Source of the DNA: Kineosporia mesophila
GTDB taxonomy: Bacteria; Actinomycetota; Actinomycetes; Actinomycetales; Kineosporiaceae
Length of the DNA: 64,000 nt
NCBI RefSeq assembly: GCF_021129235.1
Contig: NZ_JAJOMA010000006.1
Span: 135,580 to 199,579, forward strand
Direction: 5' to 3'
Part shown: piece after piece, positions 51,901-60,143 of the stretch
How positions within the stretch are numbered: the first letter of the stretch is position 1
Layout of the letters: every line of letters starts with the position of its first letter
Program-made: the position numbers and the translations under genes
Notes under the pieces: generated by a model
The model's input: only the letters and a program-made list of their open reading frames with translations
Told to the model about the DNA's origin: nothing
Database searches by the model: none

Positions 51901-52008
51901 GAGCGTGAGGTCCGCCGCCCGCCAGACCGACGAGTCGGTGTTGGCGTGATAGCGGTCTTCAAGTCGGTAGCGGCCGGCCAGAACGGTGCCGCGGGTGGCG
52001 TTGGACAA
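48946..52008 (-). CDS. Membrane pseudokinase with C-terminal discoidin-like domain (MurJ regulator)
   Basis: The 1020-residue protein starts at a TTG (52008) behind AAGGAG. Residues 10 to about 250 are a Ser/Thr kinase fold lacking catalysis: the VAIK lysine is gone (VTVRVM), HRDLKPxN is HLRLTPRSV, and DFG is replaced (ISGVAV). A Pro/Gln/Arg-rich region (about 270-770) has repeats such as TGSMPLPPR and TASLFPTPSV / TASIFPTPSV. One membrane helix (about 800-825) is followed by an F5/8-type sugar-binding-like domain at the C-terminus. In M. tuberculosis the same parts are fused to MurJ (Rv3910), where the pseudokinase binds FhaA. Here the modules are a separate gene downstream of murJ. Confidence 0.85.
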   Translation of the reverse strand: MSNATRGTVLAGRYRLEDRYHANTDSSVWRAADLTLDRPVTVRVMRPGHPYSADVADAARRAALIDDPRLVRVLDVGTHEDITFMVSADVDGDSLATLIERAPLDPPVVRRIVGEVAQGLRGAAARGLHHLRLTPRSVIITYDNTIKISGVAVEAASAGIDPKVAATASRMDALSLIGLLYAGLTGRWPLDDTGFAPAPRANDGGPIAPSELIPDIPGDLNRLCLLTLGPLDSGPHTPAEVVGALSPWPSADEAPLRSASRPRRPVAPATPNPALVMRGRPPRGQTPASGFRPGGPVSPIGSSAGQGASGPVGSGASARDASAWAPAGGESLFDPRRRDREVDPDATLPPSAVPPELFSQVRSAGNPSGQPPVNRGSRPQAWPSGSPPERPSAAPPENAAPAARPERRTASLFPTPSVAITGSMPLPPRAQGGDRTDAMFGNPPAGEEAAPETARNSQPIQPVQPVQPVGGNRTDGARPAPRKVTAAPQVPQGPGSPQRPRSPQNQPRPQAPQRPQNRPQGAEPARPMSPPVRRTASIFPTPSVAMTGSMPLPPRPKGGDRTDALFGIEPAANTDLTPAPLREARRAQQNASAPEPVRQPRQPQQPQQTQQPPRPPQPPTVRAAQFAQPPRSAGSPDQPRPNLLDSGPIPTAAAARTAAGLRAGRPTSRPLADVPGSGSPNLMARPITPDPGPGASPSFFASASTAGRPGAGRPGSDTPDSEVAPGDTWGEHSAMGSQPSAGPGRHRGPADGRASAAAASRLPWEQGWSHNPHSNEPPSPLESSGPFPIVIPPEAPSKGQSRKVLFGIVGVFLVLLLVAAWQLRGVVLDSDDDSVAVRETGPLITTQPANTVEPPPSPGASAEAKASVTAEPVEKIVEPVKIRTATAIDPQGDGDENSADAPRAVDGKKGTEWESNWYGNAKFGGLKKGLGLAIELRRAAAVSSAEIDVAGTGGRVQLRSADGPDYDGSKLIGSGKLGDGKITVDPDDDVDEAKYVIVWFTELPSIEGEYRLNVSEVRLT

Positions 52009-52254
52009 GCCCGTGCACTCCTTCCAGCCCGATGGCAGCGCAGTCCGTCTTGTCGGCAGTCGGCACGGATGCCGGCCACTGACGGGATCGTCGGTACGGA
52101 TCCGTATTCCATCGTAGTTCTCCCGGTCGCCCGGAACGAGATGTCATGCACATCACGCACCCAAGAGCGCCGTACGCCCCATTGAAGTGACATGCGGGAA
52201 CCTGTGAGCACACAGAGTGAGGACGACGCGCTGCCTCGCCTGCTCGCGTGGTTC

Positions 52255-55017
52255 TCAGTGGGTCGAGTGCCGGGCGACTGTCTCCGGAGACGACGGCAAC
52301 CGGCGCAACAGAGGCCCGAAAACGTCCTCAATCTCCTGGACCCCGAGCTGACGCAGGCCGGCCACGTAGACGAACAGCAGCATGAGCCCTCCGACGATGG
52401 AGGCGATGATGCACGCCACCCAGCCGTCGCCGAGGAAGATGTGGGTGGACCGCGCCATCAGCCAGGCCACACCACCACCGATGCCGCCCACCGCGAACAG
52501 TTCGATGTGGGAGCGCACCACCGCACGCCCGTCCAGGTCACCGAAGCGCATCCGCAGGATCCAGTAGGACAGCAGGGCGCTGACGAAGTTGGACGCGGCC
52601 ATCGAGAGGCCGACGCCGATGACGATGTACTGCGGGGTCTCACGCAGCAGGTAGAGCGAGATGAGGTTGCCCACCGCCCAGGTGCCGCTCGTGCCGATCT
52701 GGATGAAGAACGGCGTCTTGGCGTCCTCGAAGGCGAAGAACACGCGCTGGAACAGGTACTGCGCGCTGAACGGCACCAGGCCCAGCGCCATCGCCATCAC
52801 CACGTAGGCGATGCCGTTGGTCGTGGAACGGTGCGCGCTCGGGAACATCGAGGCGGCGATGTCGGGCCCGAGGGCGAGGATCGCCGCGGTCGAGACCACG
52901 GTGGCCAGACCGGTGAGGCGCAGACCGAGTGAGAGGTCGGCCCGGACATCCCTGAGCCGGTTCTCCGCCGCGGCGTTCGACATCCGCGTGAACAGCGCGG
53001 TGACCAGCGAGACCGCGACCAGTGAGTGCGGCAGCATGAACAGCAGCAGGGCGTTGTCGTAGATCGCCTTACCGGTGTCGATCGCCGCTTCTGGATGGTC
53101 TTTCATCAAGTTGCTGGCGGTGGTGGTGACCCTCGAGATGACCACGAAGGCCAGCTGCTGCACGACCACCGCGGCGAAGGTCCAGCCGGCCACCCGGCTC
53201 GCCGAGGCCAGGCCCACTCCGCGCAGACCGAACTTCGGCCGGTAGCGGATACCGGCGCGGCTCAGCAGGGGGATGAGTACCAGGGCCTGGGCCGCCACGC
53301 CCAGGGTCTGGCTGCCGGCCAGCAGCATGACCTTGCTGTCGGTCCATTCAGTGCCTGACTGGGTACCGCCGCCGTAGACCGCGATGAAGGCGGCCAGACC
53401 GGCGATGGAGACCACGTTGTTGAGCACCGGTGACCACATGAACGCGCCGAACTTGCCGCGGGCGTTCAGCACCTGGCCGAGCAGGGTGTAGACGCCGTAG
53501 AAGAACACCTGGGGCAGACACCACAGCGAGAACGCCGCGGTGAGGGTGATGAGGTCGGGGCTCCAGTCGTCGGACGCGTAGACCTTGACCAGTAGCGGCG
53601 AGCCCAGGAGCACCAGCACGGTGACCGCGGCCAGCAGGCCGAGCGCCGCCGTCAGCAGGCGGTTGATGTAGTCCTCGCCGCCGTCTTTCTGCTTAGCGGC
53701 CCGGGCGATCTGCGGAACCAGGACCGCATTCAGCACACCGCCGGCGAGGAGGATGTAGAGCGCGTTGGGCATGATGTTGGCGACCGAGAAGGCGTCCGCC
53801 GCACCTGCGTCACCACCCGGCGTCACCGCCGCGACCAGCACCGAGGCCCGCACGAAACCGAGCAGTCGGGAGACCATCGTCCCCGCCGCCATCAGCGCGC
53901 TGCTGCCCAGCAGCGAGGAGGCGCGCGAGGCGGACTGCGCCCGGTTGTTCTCCTCCTGCTCCGGCTCCTCGAACTCCGGTTCGGCCTGACCACGGTCGCC
54001 GTAGTCCCAGTCGTCGTAACCGTGCTCGTCGTAGTCATGGCCGCGGTCGTCGTACCCGCGGTCGTCGCGCGGCCGCGGCGCCACCGGCGGCAGCGGCCGG
54101 CGCGGGGCCCGGGCGATCGGCGCCCGGATCGGCTCGATCGGCCGGGTGACGTCCGAGGGCATGGCAGTGCCCTCGACGAGACCCAGCAGGTTCAGTGAAC
54201 CGGTCAGCTCGGCCGGGTCGAGACCGGACAGGTCGTAGGGGCTGTCGGGGGTCGGGGGCGGCGGCTGCGCCGCCCGCCGGCCTCGTCGGCTGTTGCCGGC
54301 CTCCGGGGTCTCCGGGTCGAGCGGGTGGAAGTACTGCTGCTGCTCCCCGCTCCCGGAGTCCCAGTCGTCGTAACCCTGCTCGTAGCCCTGCTGATACCCC
54401 TGGCCGGAGTCGCCGTGGCCGGCCTGCTCGTCGCGCGACTGGTCGTAGGGCTCGTCGTACTGCCCATACCCGCCACCCTGACCCGACTGACCACCCTGTC
54501 CGTACTCGTCCTGCGCGTACCGGGCTTGCTCGGGCCGGTACGGTCGCACCTGCACCGTCGGGTCTTCGGGGGCCACCGGCAGCGGCACGGCGTGCTGGTT
54601 CTGCGGGTCCTGGTTGCGGGGGCGCCGGAATTCCTGCGGCACCGGCCGCGTGGGATCGGCCGGCGCCACCGGCTGATCACCCTGATCGCCGCGGGGCGGT
54701 GCCGGGCGCGGCCGACGCCGGCGCGGCTCGGCCGGCGGCTGGTTCCACCAGGCATCGGCGGGTTGCTGCGGGGCCGGTGGCGGTTGCTGCTGCGCCTGCC
54801 GCTGGGCCTGACGCTGAGCCGACCGCGATCGGCGGGTGGGACCTTCGTGCTGGGACACGTACTCGGACTCTCTCTGGGCCGCGTACGGGTCTCCCTCGTA
54901 CTGGTCTTGCGGGTACTGCTCCTGCGGGTACTGACCGTCAGCCCGCCGAGGCCGCATCGGGTGGTCCGGGTCGTCGGGGGGCACAGGTGTGCCGTCGTCC
55001 GACGACCACCCGCTCAC
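52255..55017 (-). CDS. murJ: Lipid II flippase MurJ with disordered N-terminal tail
   Basis: The GTG start at 55017 overlaps the DUF6049 stop (GTGA); the product is 920 aa. The first roughly 360 residues are Gln/Pro/Arg/Tyr-rich with repeats like YPQEQYPQDQY and are probably cytoplasmic and disordered. The MviN/MurJ core (about 365-900) has some 14 membrane segments and the family hallmarks (MVSRLLGFVRASVLVAA; NIMPNALYILLAGGVLNAVLVPQI). MurJ moves lipid II across the membrane for peptidoglycan synthesis. The pseudokinase downstream probably regulates it. Confidence 0.93.
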   Translation of the reverse strand: MSGWSSDDGTPVPPDDPDHPMRPRRADGQYPQEQYPQDQYEGDPYAAQRESEYVSQHEGPTRRSRSAQRQAQRQAQQQPPPAPQQPADAWWNQPPAEPRRRRPRPAPPRGDQGDQPVAPADPTRPVPQEFRRPRNQDPQNQHAVPLPVAPEDPTVQVRPYRPEQARYAQDEYGQGGQSGQGGGYGQYDEPYDQSRDEQAGHGDSGQGYQQGYEQGYDDWDSGSGEQQQYFHPLDPETPEAGNSRRGRRAAQPPPPTPDSPYDLSGLDPAELTGSLNLLGLVEGTAMPSDVTRPIEPIRAPIARAPRRPLPPVAPRPRDDRGYDDRGHDYDEHGYDDWDYGDRGQAEPEFEEPEQEENNRAQSASRASSLLGSSALMAAGTMVSRLLGFVRASVLVAAVTPGGDAGAADAFSVANIMPNALYILLAGGVLNAVLVPQIARAAKQKDGGEDYINRLLTAALGLLAAVTVLVLLGSPLLVKVYASDDWSPDLITLTAAFSLWCLPQVFFYGVYTLLGQVLNARGKFGAFMWSPVLNNVVSIAGLAAFIAVYGGGTQSGTEWTDSKVMLLAGSQTLGVAAQALVLIPLLSRAGIRYRPKFGLRGVGLASASRVAGWTFAAVVVQQLAFVVISRVTTTASNLMKDHPEAAIDTGKAIYDNALLLFMLPHSLVAVSLVTALFTRMSNAAAENRLRDVRADLSLGLRLTGLATVVSTAAILALGPDIAASMFPSAHRSTTNGIAYVVMAMALGLVPFSAQYLFQRVFFAFEDAKTPFFIQIGTSGTWAVGNLISLYLLRETPQYIVIGVGLSMAASNFVSALLSYWILRMRFGDLDGRAVVRSHIELFAVGGIGGGVAWLMARSTHIFLGDGWVACIIASIVGGLMLLFVYVAGLRQLGVQEIEDVFGPLLRRLPSSPETVARHSTH

Positions 55018-57644
55018 CTGTTCTCCTTCGGCATCGTCGGACTTCGACGCTCCGCCCCTTTCGTTGCGGCCATCGTCGGTACCGAGCTGGACTTCTGTTC
55101 ATGCATACCCCGCGGGGTGCCCGGAGTCCCGGAGGCTGATCCGGTGCCGGACGCGCGGAGTTTGTCTTCCCCAGTACCTGAGCCTTGTGGAGATCGTTCT
55201 GTTGCGCCAGCCGAGCGCTGGATCGGTGCGCTGTCCGTCACATCGGCCGGGGCGGAAGGGGTGTCAGGGGCATTCGCGGCCGGGAACTCGTCGGTGGCGA
55301 CGCGCGGCGCGGCTTCCTTCGTCGCCTTGCGGGCGGCGCGGGTGGCCTCGTCATCGATGTCCGGAATCGTGCTGAGCGGTACCTTCGGCCGGGTCTTGTT
55401 GCGCCGGAAGCTGCGCAGCAGACCGACGAGCAGCAGCAGACCCAGCAGGACCGCCATGCCGATCATGCCCCAGCTCTCCCATTTCGGGCGCACCTTGACC
55501 TCGAAGGTCTGCGGGCTGCCGAGCACCCGCTGTTTCGTGCCCTCACCGGTCAGCAGCTTGGTCTGGACCAGCACGTTGCCGGTCGCGATGGCCGTGGCCT
55601 CGACCCGGAACGACTGCCGGTGCCCCGCCAGGATGGTGACGGGGTCGGGCTGCCGATCGATCTTCAGCTGGCCGGAGCCGGCACTGAAACTCACCGAGAC
55701 GCGCAGGTCGAAGTCGGTCTTGTTGTCCACGGTGACGGGGATCAGGGCGGAGCGGGCCGTGAAGACCTTGCTCTCCGTGCCGATGAGCAACTGCACCTTG
55801 CCGGTGAGATCGCCCACGTCGTCCATCACCGCCCGCCGGGCCTGCGCCTGACCATCGAGGTCGGACCGCCAGGCGTAGGACAGCAGCGAGGTGATGCGCT
55901 GCTCCAGGCGCTGCACGACATCCTGGTTGTTGATCAGCGCCGGGGCGATATTGCCCAGCTCACGGTCCATGGCCAGGGCGTTGCTCAGGTTGCCCTTGGG
56001 TAGCTCGCTGCGGAGCGCCTTCCGCCCGTACCGATGGCTCTCACGGTCCACGGCGCTGGACTGGCCCAGCTTCTTCAGGCTGCTGAGCGACACCCACGAG
56101 GCCTCGCGCAGGGCACTGGTCAGCCGCTGCACGTCGCCCGGCCGGGGATCCCAGTTGCGCGGTGCCACGGCCAGAACCTGCCGGGACTGTGAGTCCGAGG
56201 TGGTCACGGCCGATTCGGTGCTGATGGCGGCCAGGACGGCGAGCATCGTCTGCGTGGTCTCGGCGCCCGGGTCGCGGCCGGAGTCGGTGAACAGGCCGGA
56301 AAGTTCGTCGTCGTAGAGCAGCCCGGTGAGCGTGTTGTCCTTGCTGCGCACCGTGCTCTTGCCGTTCGGGGTGTAGCTGATCTCCGGGTCGGCCGGTTGC
56401 TGGCCCTCGGAGAGGATCACCGACTGGTGCCCGGTGTCGACGAGGCCGTCGATCGCCTGCCGCGAGATCTGCCCGTCGGCCGGCCAGGCGATGCGCGAGT
56501 ACAGCGACGAGCCCAGCGCTTCCTTCTCGATCGATTCGCCGAGCTTGTCCGACTGGCGCAGCAGACCGGAGCTCTTACCGCCCTTGAGGAGGGAGTTCAG
56601 ATCGGTGTCGGCGTACGGCAGGCCGAGTACCGTGCGCTTCTTACGACCCGAGGTGATGCGGCTGAGCCAGGCCGTTCCGGCCGTTTTCGCGGTCTCGTTG
56701 CTGATGCCGAGTTCGGTCGCCGCCTCGTTGTCGGGGGGCTGACTGGGAGAGGCCGAGGACGAGCTGGTCGGCTCGTCGCCGTCGGCCTCCTCGTCGTCCT
56801 TGGTGGCGGCATCACTGATCCCGCCCTCCTTCAGGGACTGCGCGGCGGCCAGCAGCGCGGGGTCAACCGCCCAGCCGATCGCCGGGTCGTCGGTGGCCGT
56901 GAGGATGCGGGAGAGCCGGGAGTCGGGCAGCAGCTCCGCTGCGGCCTCCTCGGTCGCCAGGCCCGCCGTGGTGGAGGGGACGACCGAGGTCAGCGGCGCG
57001 AGCAGGGTCAGCCCGAGCTTCGAGTCGCTCCCCTGCGGGGCCCAGACCAGGGTCGACCGGATCGCGTCGAGTTGCCGGCCGGCCGCCGAGGAGGCGACCA
57101 GCGAGAACGGGCGCGGGCCGAAGGAACTGCTCCAGCTGGAGAGCCCCAGTCCACCGGCCGGGACGGTCAGCGTGAACGGCACCGACTGCTTCGCCCGGAT
57201 GCTGCCCAGATCCTGGCTCTTGAGCAGGGTGCCCGTGGTGGCCACGTCCCCCTTCTCGACCCAGTCGACGACCGCGTCCCGCCCGTCCAGCGCGGTGTAG
57301 CTGAACCGCAGCGACACCGTGACGTTCTTCAGGGCCCGGGCGCTGAAGTTCCGCGCGACCCCGGTGACCACCAGATCGTCCTGGGCCGTCACCGAGGTCG
57401 GCGAGACGCGCGACAGGGTGAGTTGCAGGTTCCGGGAGGCGGCGGCGGTACCCAGAGTTTTTGAGGACGCCGATGGGCCCCCGGTGGTGGTGGTCACCTG
57501 CTCGGGGGTGGTGTTCGAGGGCTGGGCCTGTCTGCTCGAGGCAGCCAGGGCAGGCGCAGTGGACGGGCCCAGCACCCCCAGGGTGATGGCCATGGTCAAC
57601 ATTCCGGTGGTGAGCCCCCGGCGCACGTTCGCCAGGTACCTCAC
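55014..57644 (-). CDS. DUF6049 family membrane-anchored protein
   Basis: The 876-residue product starts at a GTG (57644) overlapping the nudix gene stop (GTGA) and ends in a GTGA overlap with murJ. A signal peptide (about 1-35, LTMAITLGVLGPSTAPALA) leads to a large extracytoplasmic region, then one membrane helix (about 742-765, MIGMAVLLGLLLLVGLL) and a charged cytoplasmic tail rich in Ala/Thr/Pro. It corresponds to Rv3909-type proteins found next to murJ. Function is not established; tight coupling to murJ suggests a role in cell-wall synthesis. Confidence 0.85.
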   Translation of the reverse strand: MRYLANVRRGLTTGMLTMAITLGVLGPSTAPALAASSRQAQPSNTTPEQVTTTTGGPSASSKTLGTAAASRNLQLTLSRVSPTSVTAQDDLVVTGVARNFSARALKNVTVSLRFSYTALDGRDAVVDWVEKGDVATTGTLLKSQDLGSIRAKQSVPFTLTVPAGGLGLSSWSSSFGPRPFSLVASSAAGRQLDAIRSTLVWAPQGSDSKLGLTLLAPLTSVVPSTTAGLATEEAAAELLPDSRLSRILTATDDPAIGWAVDPALLAAAQSLKEGGISDAATKDDEEADGDEPTSSSSASPSQPPDNEAATELGISNETAKTAGTAWLSRITSGRKKRTVLGLPYADTDLNSLLKGGKSSGLLRQSDKLGESIEKEALGSSLYSRIAWPADGQISRQAIDGLVDTGHQSVILSEGQQPADPEISYTPNGKSTVRSKDNTLTGLLYDDELSGLFTDSGRDPGAETTQTMLAVLAAISTESAVTTSDSQSRQVLAVAPRNWDPRPGDVQRLTSALREASWVSLSSLKKLGQSSAVDRESHRYGRKALRSELPKGNLSNALAMDRELGNIAPALINNQDVVQRLEQRITSLLSYAWRSDLDGQAQARRAVMDDVGDLTGKVQLLIGTESKVFTARSALIPVTVDNKTDFDLRVSVSFSAGSGQLKIDRQPDPVTILAGHRQSFRVEATAIATGNVLVQTKLLTGEGTKQRVLGSPQTFEVKVRPKWESWGMIGMAVLLGLLLLVGLLRSFRRNKTRPKVPLSTIPDIDDEATRAARKATKEAAPRVATDEFPAANAPDTPSAPADVTDSAPIQRSAGATERSPQGSGTGEDKLRASGTGSASGTPGTPRGMHEQKSSSVPTMAATKGAERRSPTMPKENR

Positions 57645-58126
57645 GCGGAATCCAGGAGTCGCACACTCGCCTCGCGCGCTATCCGGCGTTCGTTGGGGAA
57701 CGCCAGTTTCTGGTCAAGTTCAGGAAGAGGCACCCAGGCCACGTCGATCGCCTCGTGGTCCGGATCGCCCTCGGTACTGAGCTGGCCGCCGGTGGCCAGC
57801 AACAAGTAATGATGCACGTGCTTGTGTACTCGTTTGCCCTCGACCGAGAACCAATAGTCGATCGTTCCCAGACCGTGAAGTATCCGGCCGCGGATGCCGG
57901 TCTCCTCCTCGATCTCCCGGACGGCCGCCTGTTCGGGCGTCTCGTCCAGCTCCAGATGCCCCTTGGGCAGGCACCACTCGACCCGTCCGGCCCGGTTCAG
58001 CCGGGCGATCACGGCCCCTCGCGGAGCCTCGCCCGAGCGGTCGACGACCAGGCCACCGGCCGAGGTCTCCTCCACGGTCGGCAGCGACCTGCGCGGCCCG
58101 TTCGGGGGCCGTGAGGGTCGGGGCAT
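57641..58126 (-). CDS. Nudix hydrolase (MutT4 position)
   Basis: The ATG at 58126 (MPRPSRPPNG) gives 161 residues; the frame extends upstream only into the pcnA gene on the other strand. The nudix box is complete: G-x5-E-x7-REIEEETG (about 76-98, from GHLELDE). It is expected to cleave a nucleoside diphosphate derivative; substrates of the MutT4 group include diadenosine polyphosphates. It is the first gene of the murJ cluster and is divergent from pcnA. Confidence 0.9.
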   Translation of the reverse strand: MPRPSRPPNGPRRSLPTVEETSAGGLVVDRSGEAPRGAVIARLNRAGRVEWCLPKGHLELDETPEQAAVREIEEETGIRGRILHGLGTIDYWFSVEGKRVHKHVHHYLLLATGGQLSTEGDPDHEAIDVAWVPLPELDQKLAFPNERRIAREASVRLLDSA

Positions 58127-58175
58127 GCCGTCACTGTACTTACCCCGGCGCACCCATCTGGCACGCTTGGGGCTC

Positions 58176-59735
58176 GTGCCACAGACCCCCTCCGACGACC
58201 TGACCGATGCCCGCCGGGCCGCGGCAGCGCGTCTGGTCCCGCTGCAGCCCCTGCTCACCGAGCTCGGATCCGTCTTTTCCGCCGCAGGCCACCGGCTCGC
58301 GCTGGTCGGCGGTCCGGTGCGCGACGCCCTGCTCGGCAGGCAGAGTCCGGATCTCGACTTCACCACCGACGCGCGCCCGGAAGAGACCATCCGGCTGCTG
58401 CGCGGGTGGGGTGACTCGCACTGGGACATCGGCAAGGCCTTCGGCACCATCGGCGCTCGCAAGGGTGACCACGTGGTGGAGGTCACCACCTACCGCGCCG
58501 ACGTGTACCGCGAGGACTCCCGCAAACCCCAGGTGGCCTACGGCGACACGCTCGAGGCTGATCTGCTGCGTCGTGACTTCACCGTCAACGCCATGGCCCT
58601 GGAACTGCCGGAGCTGACGTTCGTCGATCCCTACGGCGGTCTGGCCGACCTGACGGCCGGGGTACTGCGCACGCCCGGTGCCCCCGAGGTCTCGTTCGGT
58701 GACGACCCGCTGCGGATGATGCGCGGGGCCCGGTTCGCCGCCCAGCTCGGGTTCCGCGTGGCCCCGGAGGCCCTGACGGCGATGACGGCGATGGCCGACC
58801 GCATCTCCATCGTGTCGGCCGAGCGGGTCCGGGTGGAGCTGGAGAAGCTGCTGCTGGCTCCCGACCCGCGTCCCGGCCTGGAGTTGCTGGTCTCCACCGG
58901 TCTGGCCGCACGGGTACTGCCCGAGCTGCCGGCCCTGAAGCTGGAGATCGACGAGCACCACCGGCACAAAGACGTCTACGAGCACTCGCTGATCGTGCTG
59001 GAGCAGGCGATCGCGCTGGAGGACGGCCCGGACGGCCCGGTTCCGGGTCCTGACCTGGTGCTGCGCCTGGCCGCGATCCTGCACGACATCGGCAAGCCGG
59101 CCACCCGCCGGTTCGAGGAGGGTGGCGGCGTCTCCTTCCACCACCACGAGATGGAGGGCGCCAAGCTCACCACCCGGCGGATGAAGGCGCTGCGGTTCGA
59201 CAAGGACACGATCCAGCAGGTCTCCCGCCTGGTGCAGCTGCACCTGCGCTTCCACGGCTACGGCGACGGCGCCTGGACCGATTCGGCCGTGCGCCGCTAC
59301 GTCACCGACGCCGGCCCGCTGCTGGACCGCCTGCACAAGCTCACCCGTTCCGACTGCACCACGCGCAACCGGCGGAAGGCGGCCCGGCTCGCCTCTGCCT
59401 ACGACGACCTGGAGCTGCGCATCGCCGAACTGCGGGAACGGGAAGAACTCGACGCCGTTCGACCTGACCTGGACGGCAACCAGATCATGGAGATCCTCGG
59501 CATCCCGGCCGGGCGCGACGTGGGCCGGGCCTGGAAGTTCCTGAAAGACCTGCGCCTGGACCGGGGACAGATCGGTTACGACGAGGCGCGGGAGGCACTG
59601 ATCGCCTGGTGGGCGGGGGAACAGGCGTCGGCCACCCCGACTTCTGGTGACCAGGTGGGTGTGACGCGTGACGGCGATGACCCGTCCGGGGCAACACCCG
59701 CCGGTCCGGGCGGGGAAACCACCGCATCGGCCTAA
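58176..59735 (+). CDS. pcnA: CCA tRNA nucleotidyltransferase with HD domain
   Basis: The chosen start is the GTG at 58176 (VPQTPSDDLTD), giving 519 residues; an ATG at 58125 is an alternative that overlaps the nudix start codon on the other strand. The nucleotidyltransferase head has GGPVRDALLG at 45-54 and the metal pair DLDF near 59-62. The poly-A polymerase-type central domain follows, then an HD domain (HDIGKPATRRF near 303, HHHEMEGA near 323). The annotated tRNA-Ile lacks an encoded CCA, so this enzyme is needed to add it. The C-terminal 40 residues are polar and variable. Confidence 0.93.
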   Translation: MPQTPSDDLTDARRAAAARLVPLQPLLTELGSVFSAAGHRLALVGGPVRDALLGRQSPDLDFTTDARPEETIRLLRGWGDSHWDIGKAFGTIGARKGDHVVEVTTYRADVYREDSRKPQVAYGDTLEADLLRRDFTVNAMALELPELTFVDPYGGLADLTAGVLRTPGAPEVSFGDDPLRMMRGARFAAQLGFRVAPEALTAMTAMADRISIVSAERVRVELEKLLLAPDPRPGLELLVSTGLAARVLPELPALKLEIDEHHRHKDVYEHSLIVLEQAIALEDGPDGPVPGPDLVLRLAAILHDIGKPATRRFEEGGGVSFHHHEMEGAKLTTRRMKALRFDKDTIQQVSRLVQLHLRFHGYGDGAWTDSAVRRYVTDAGPLLDRLHKLTRSDCTTRNRRKAARLASAYDDLELRIAELREREELDAVRPDLDGNQIMEILGIPAGRDVGRAWKFLKDLRLDRGQIGYDEAREALIAWWAGEQASATPTSGDQVGVTRDGDDPSGATPAGPGGETTASA

Positions 59736-60143
59736 TCGTTAGCTATGAAGTGCCCGGACACCCGGCGCGAGCGCCGCTCGTCGGGGAACATGGAGACGAG
59801 GCAATCCGGGGATTGTCCGGAATATGGACGCCTGAGGGGGTGGGCTTGATCGCAGAGACCGTGCGCTGATCACTCTTGGTCACCGTCGGGATTTGTGGCG
59901 AGAGCGGCTTTCCTTCGCAACAATTGGGCTGTGTCGCGGCGCGTCAAAGGGCTACGGCTACGCCTGATGGGGTAAGCCTGGTCGTTTTTCTTTGGCATCG
60001 CCGTTGGTCTCCGGGCCCGCTGGACTCTAGAGTGGCGGAGCCTCGGACACTTGAGGTGAGATCAGGCGCAACCCGTTGTACAAGGCAATCTGCAACGCGG
60101 AGCGACCGAGTCGTTACTAGTACTAGTAAGGGGAGGAGTCATC
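59736..60143. other. Spacer upstream of the FHA-domain gene
   Basis: No gene is seen in these 408 bases. An 8-bp palindrome TTGTACAA (60076-60083) and the 16-bp palindrome at 60114-60129 lie close to the downstream start and suggest transcriptional control. Confidence 0.4.
60114..60129. promoter_or_regulatory. Perfect 16-bp palindrome, candidate operator
   Basis: TTACTAGTACTAGTAA is a perfect inverted repeat ending immediately before the GGGGAGGAG ribosome site of the FHA-domain gene. Its AT-rich, symmetric form is unlike the surrounding DNA. Confidence 0.55.

Noticed and set aside
57894-58175. N-terminal extension of pcnA to 57894
   Set aside because: It would overlap the nudix gene on the other strand and lacks similarity to the family; GTG 58176 or ATG 58125 is more likely.
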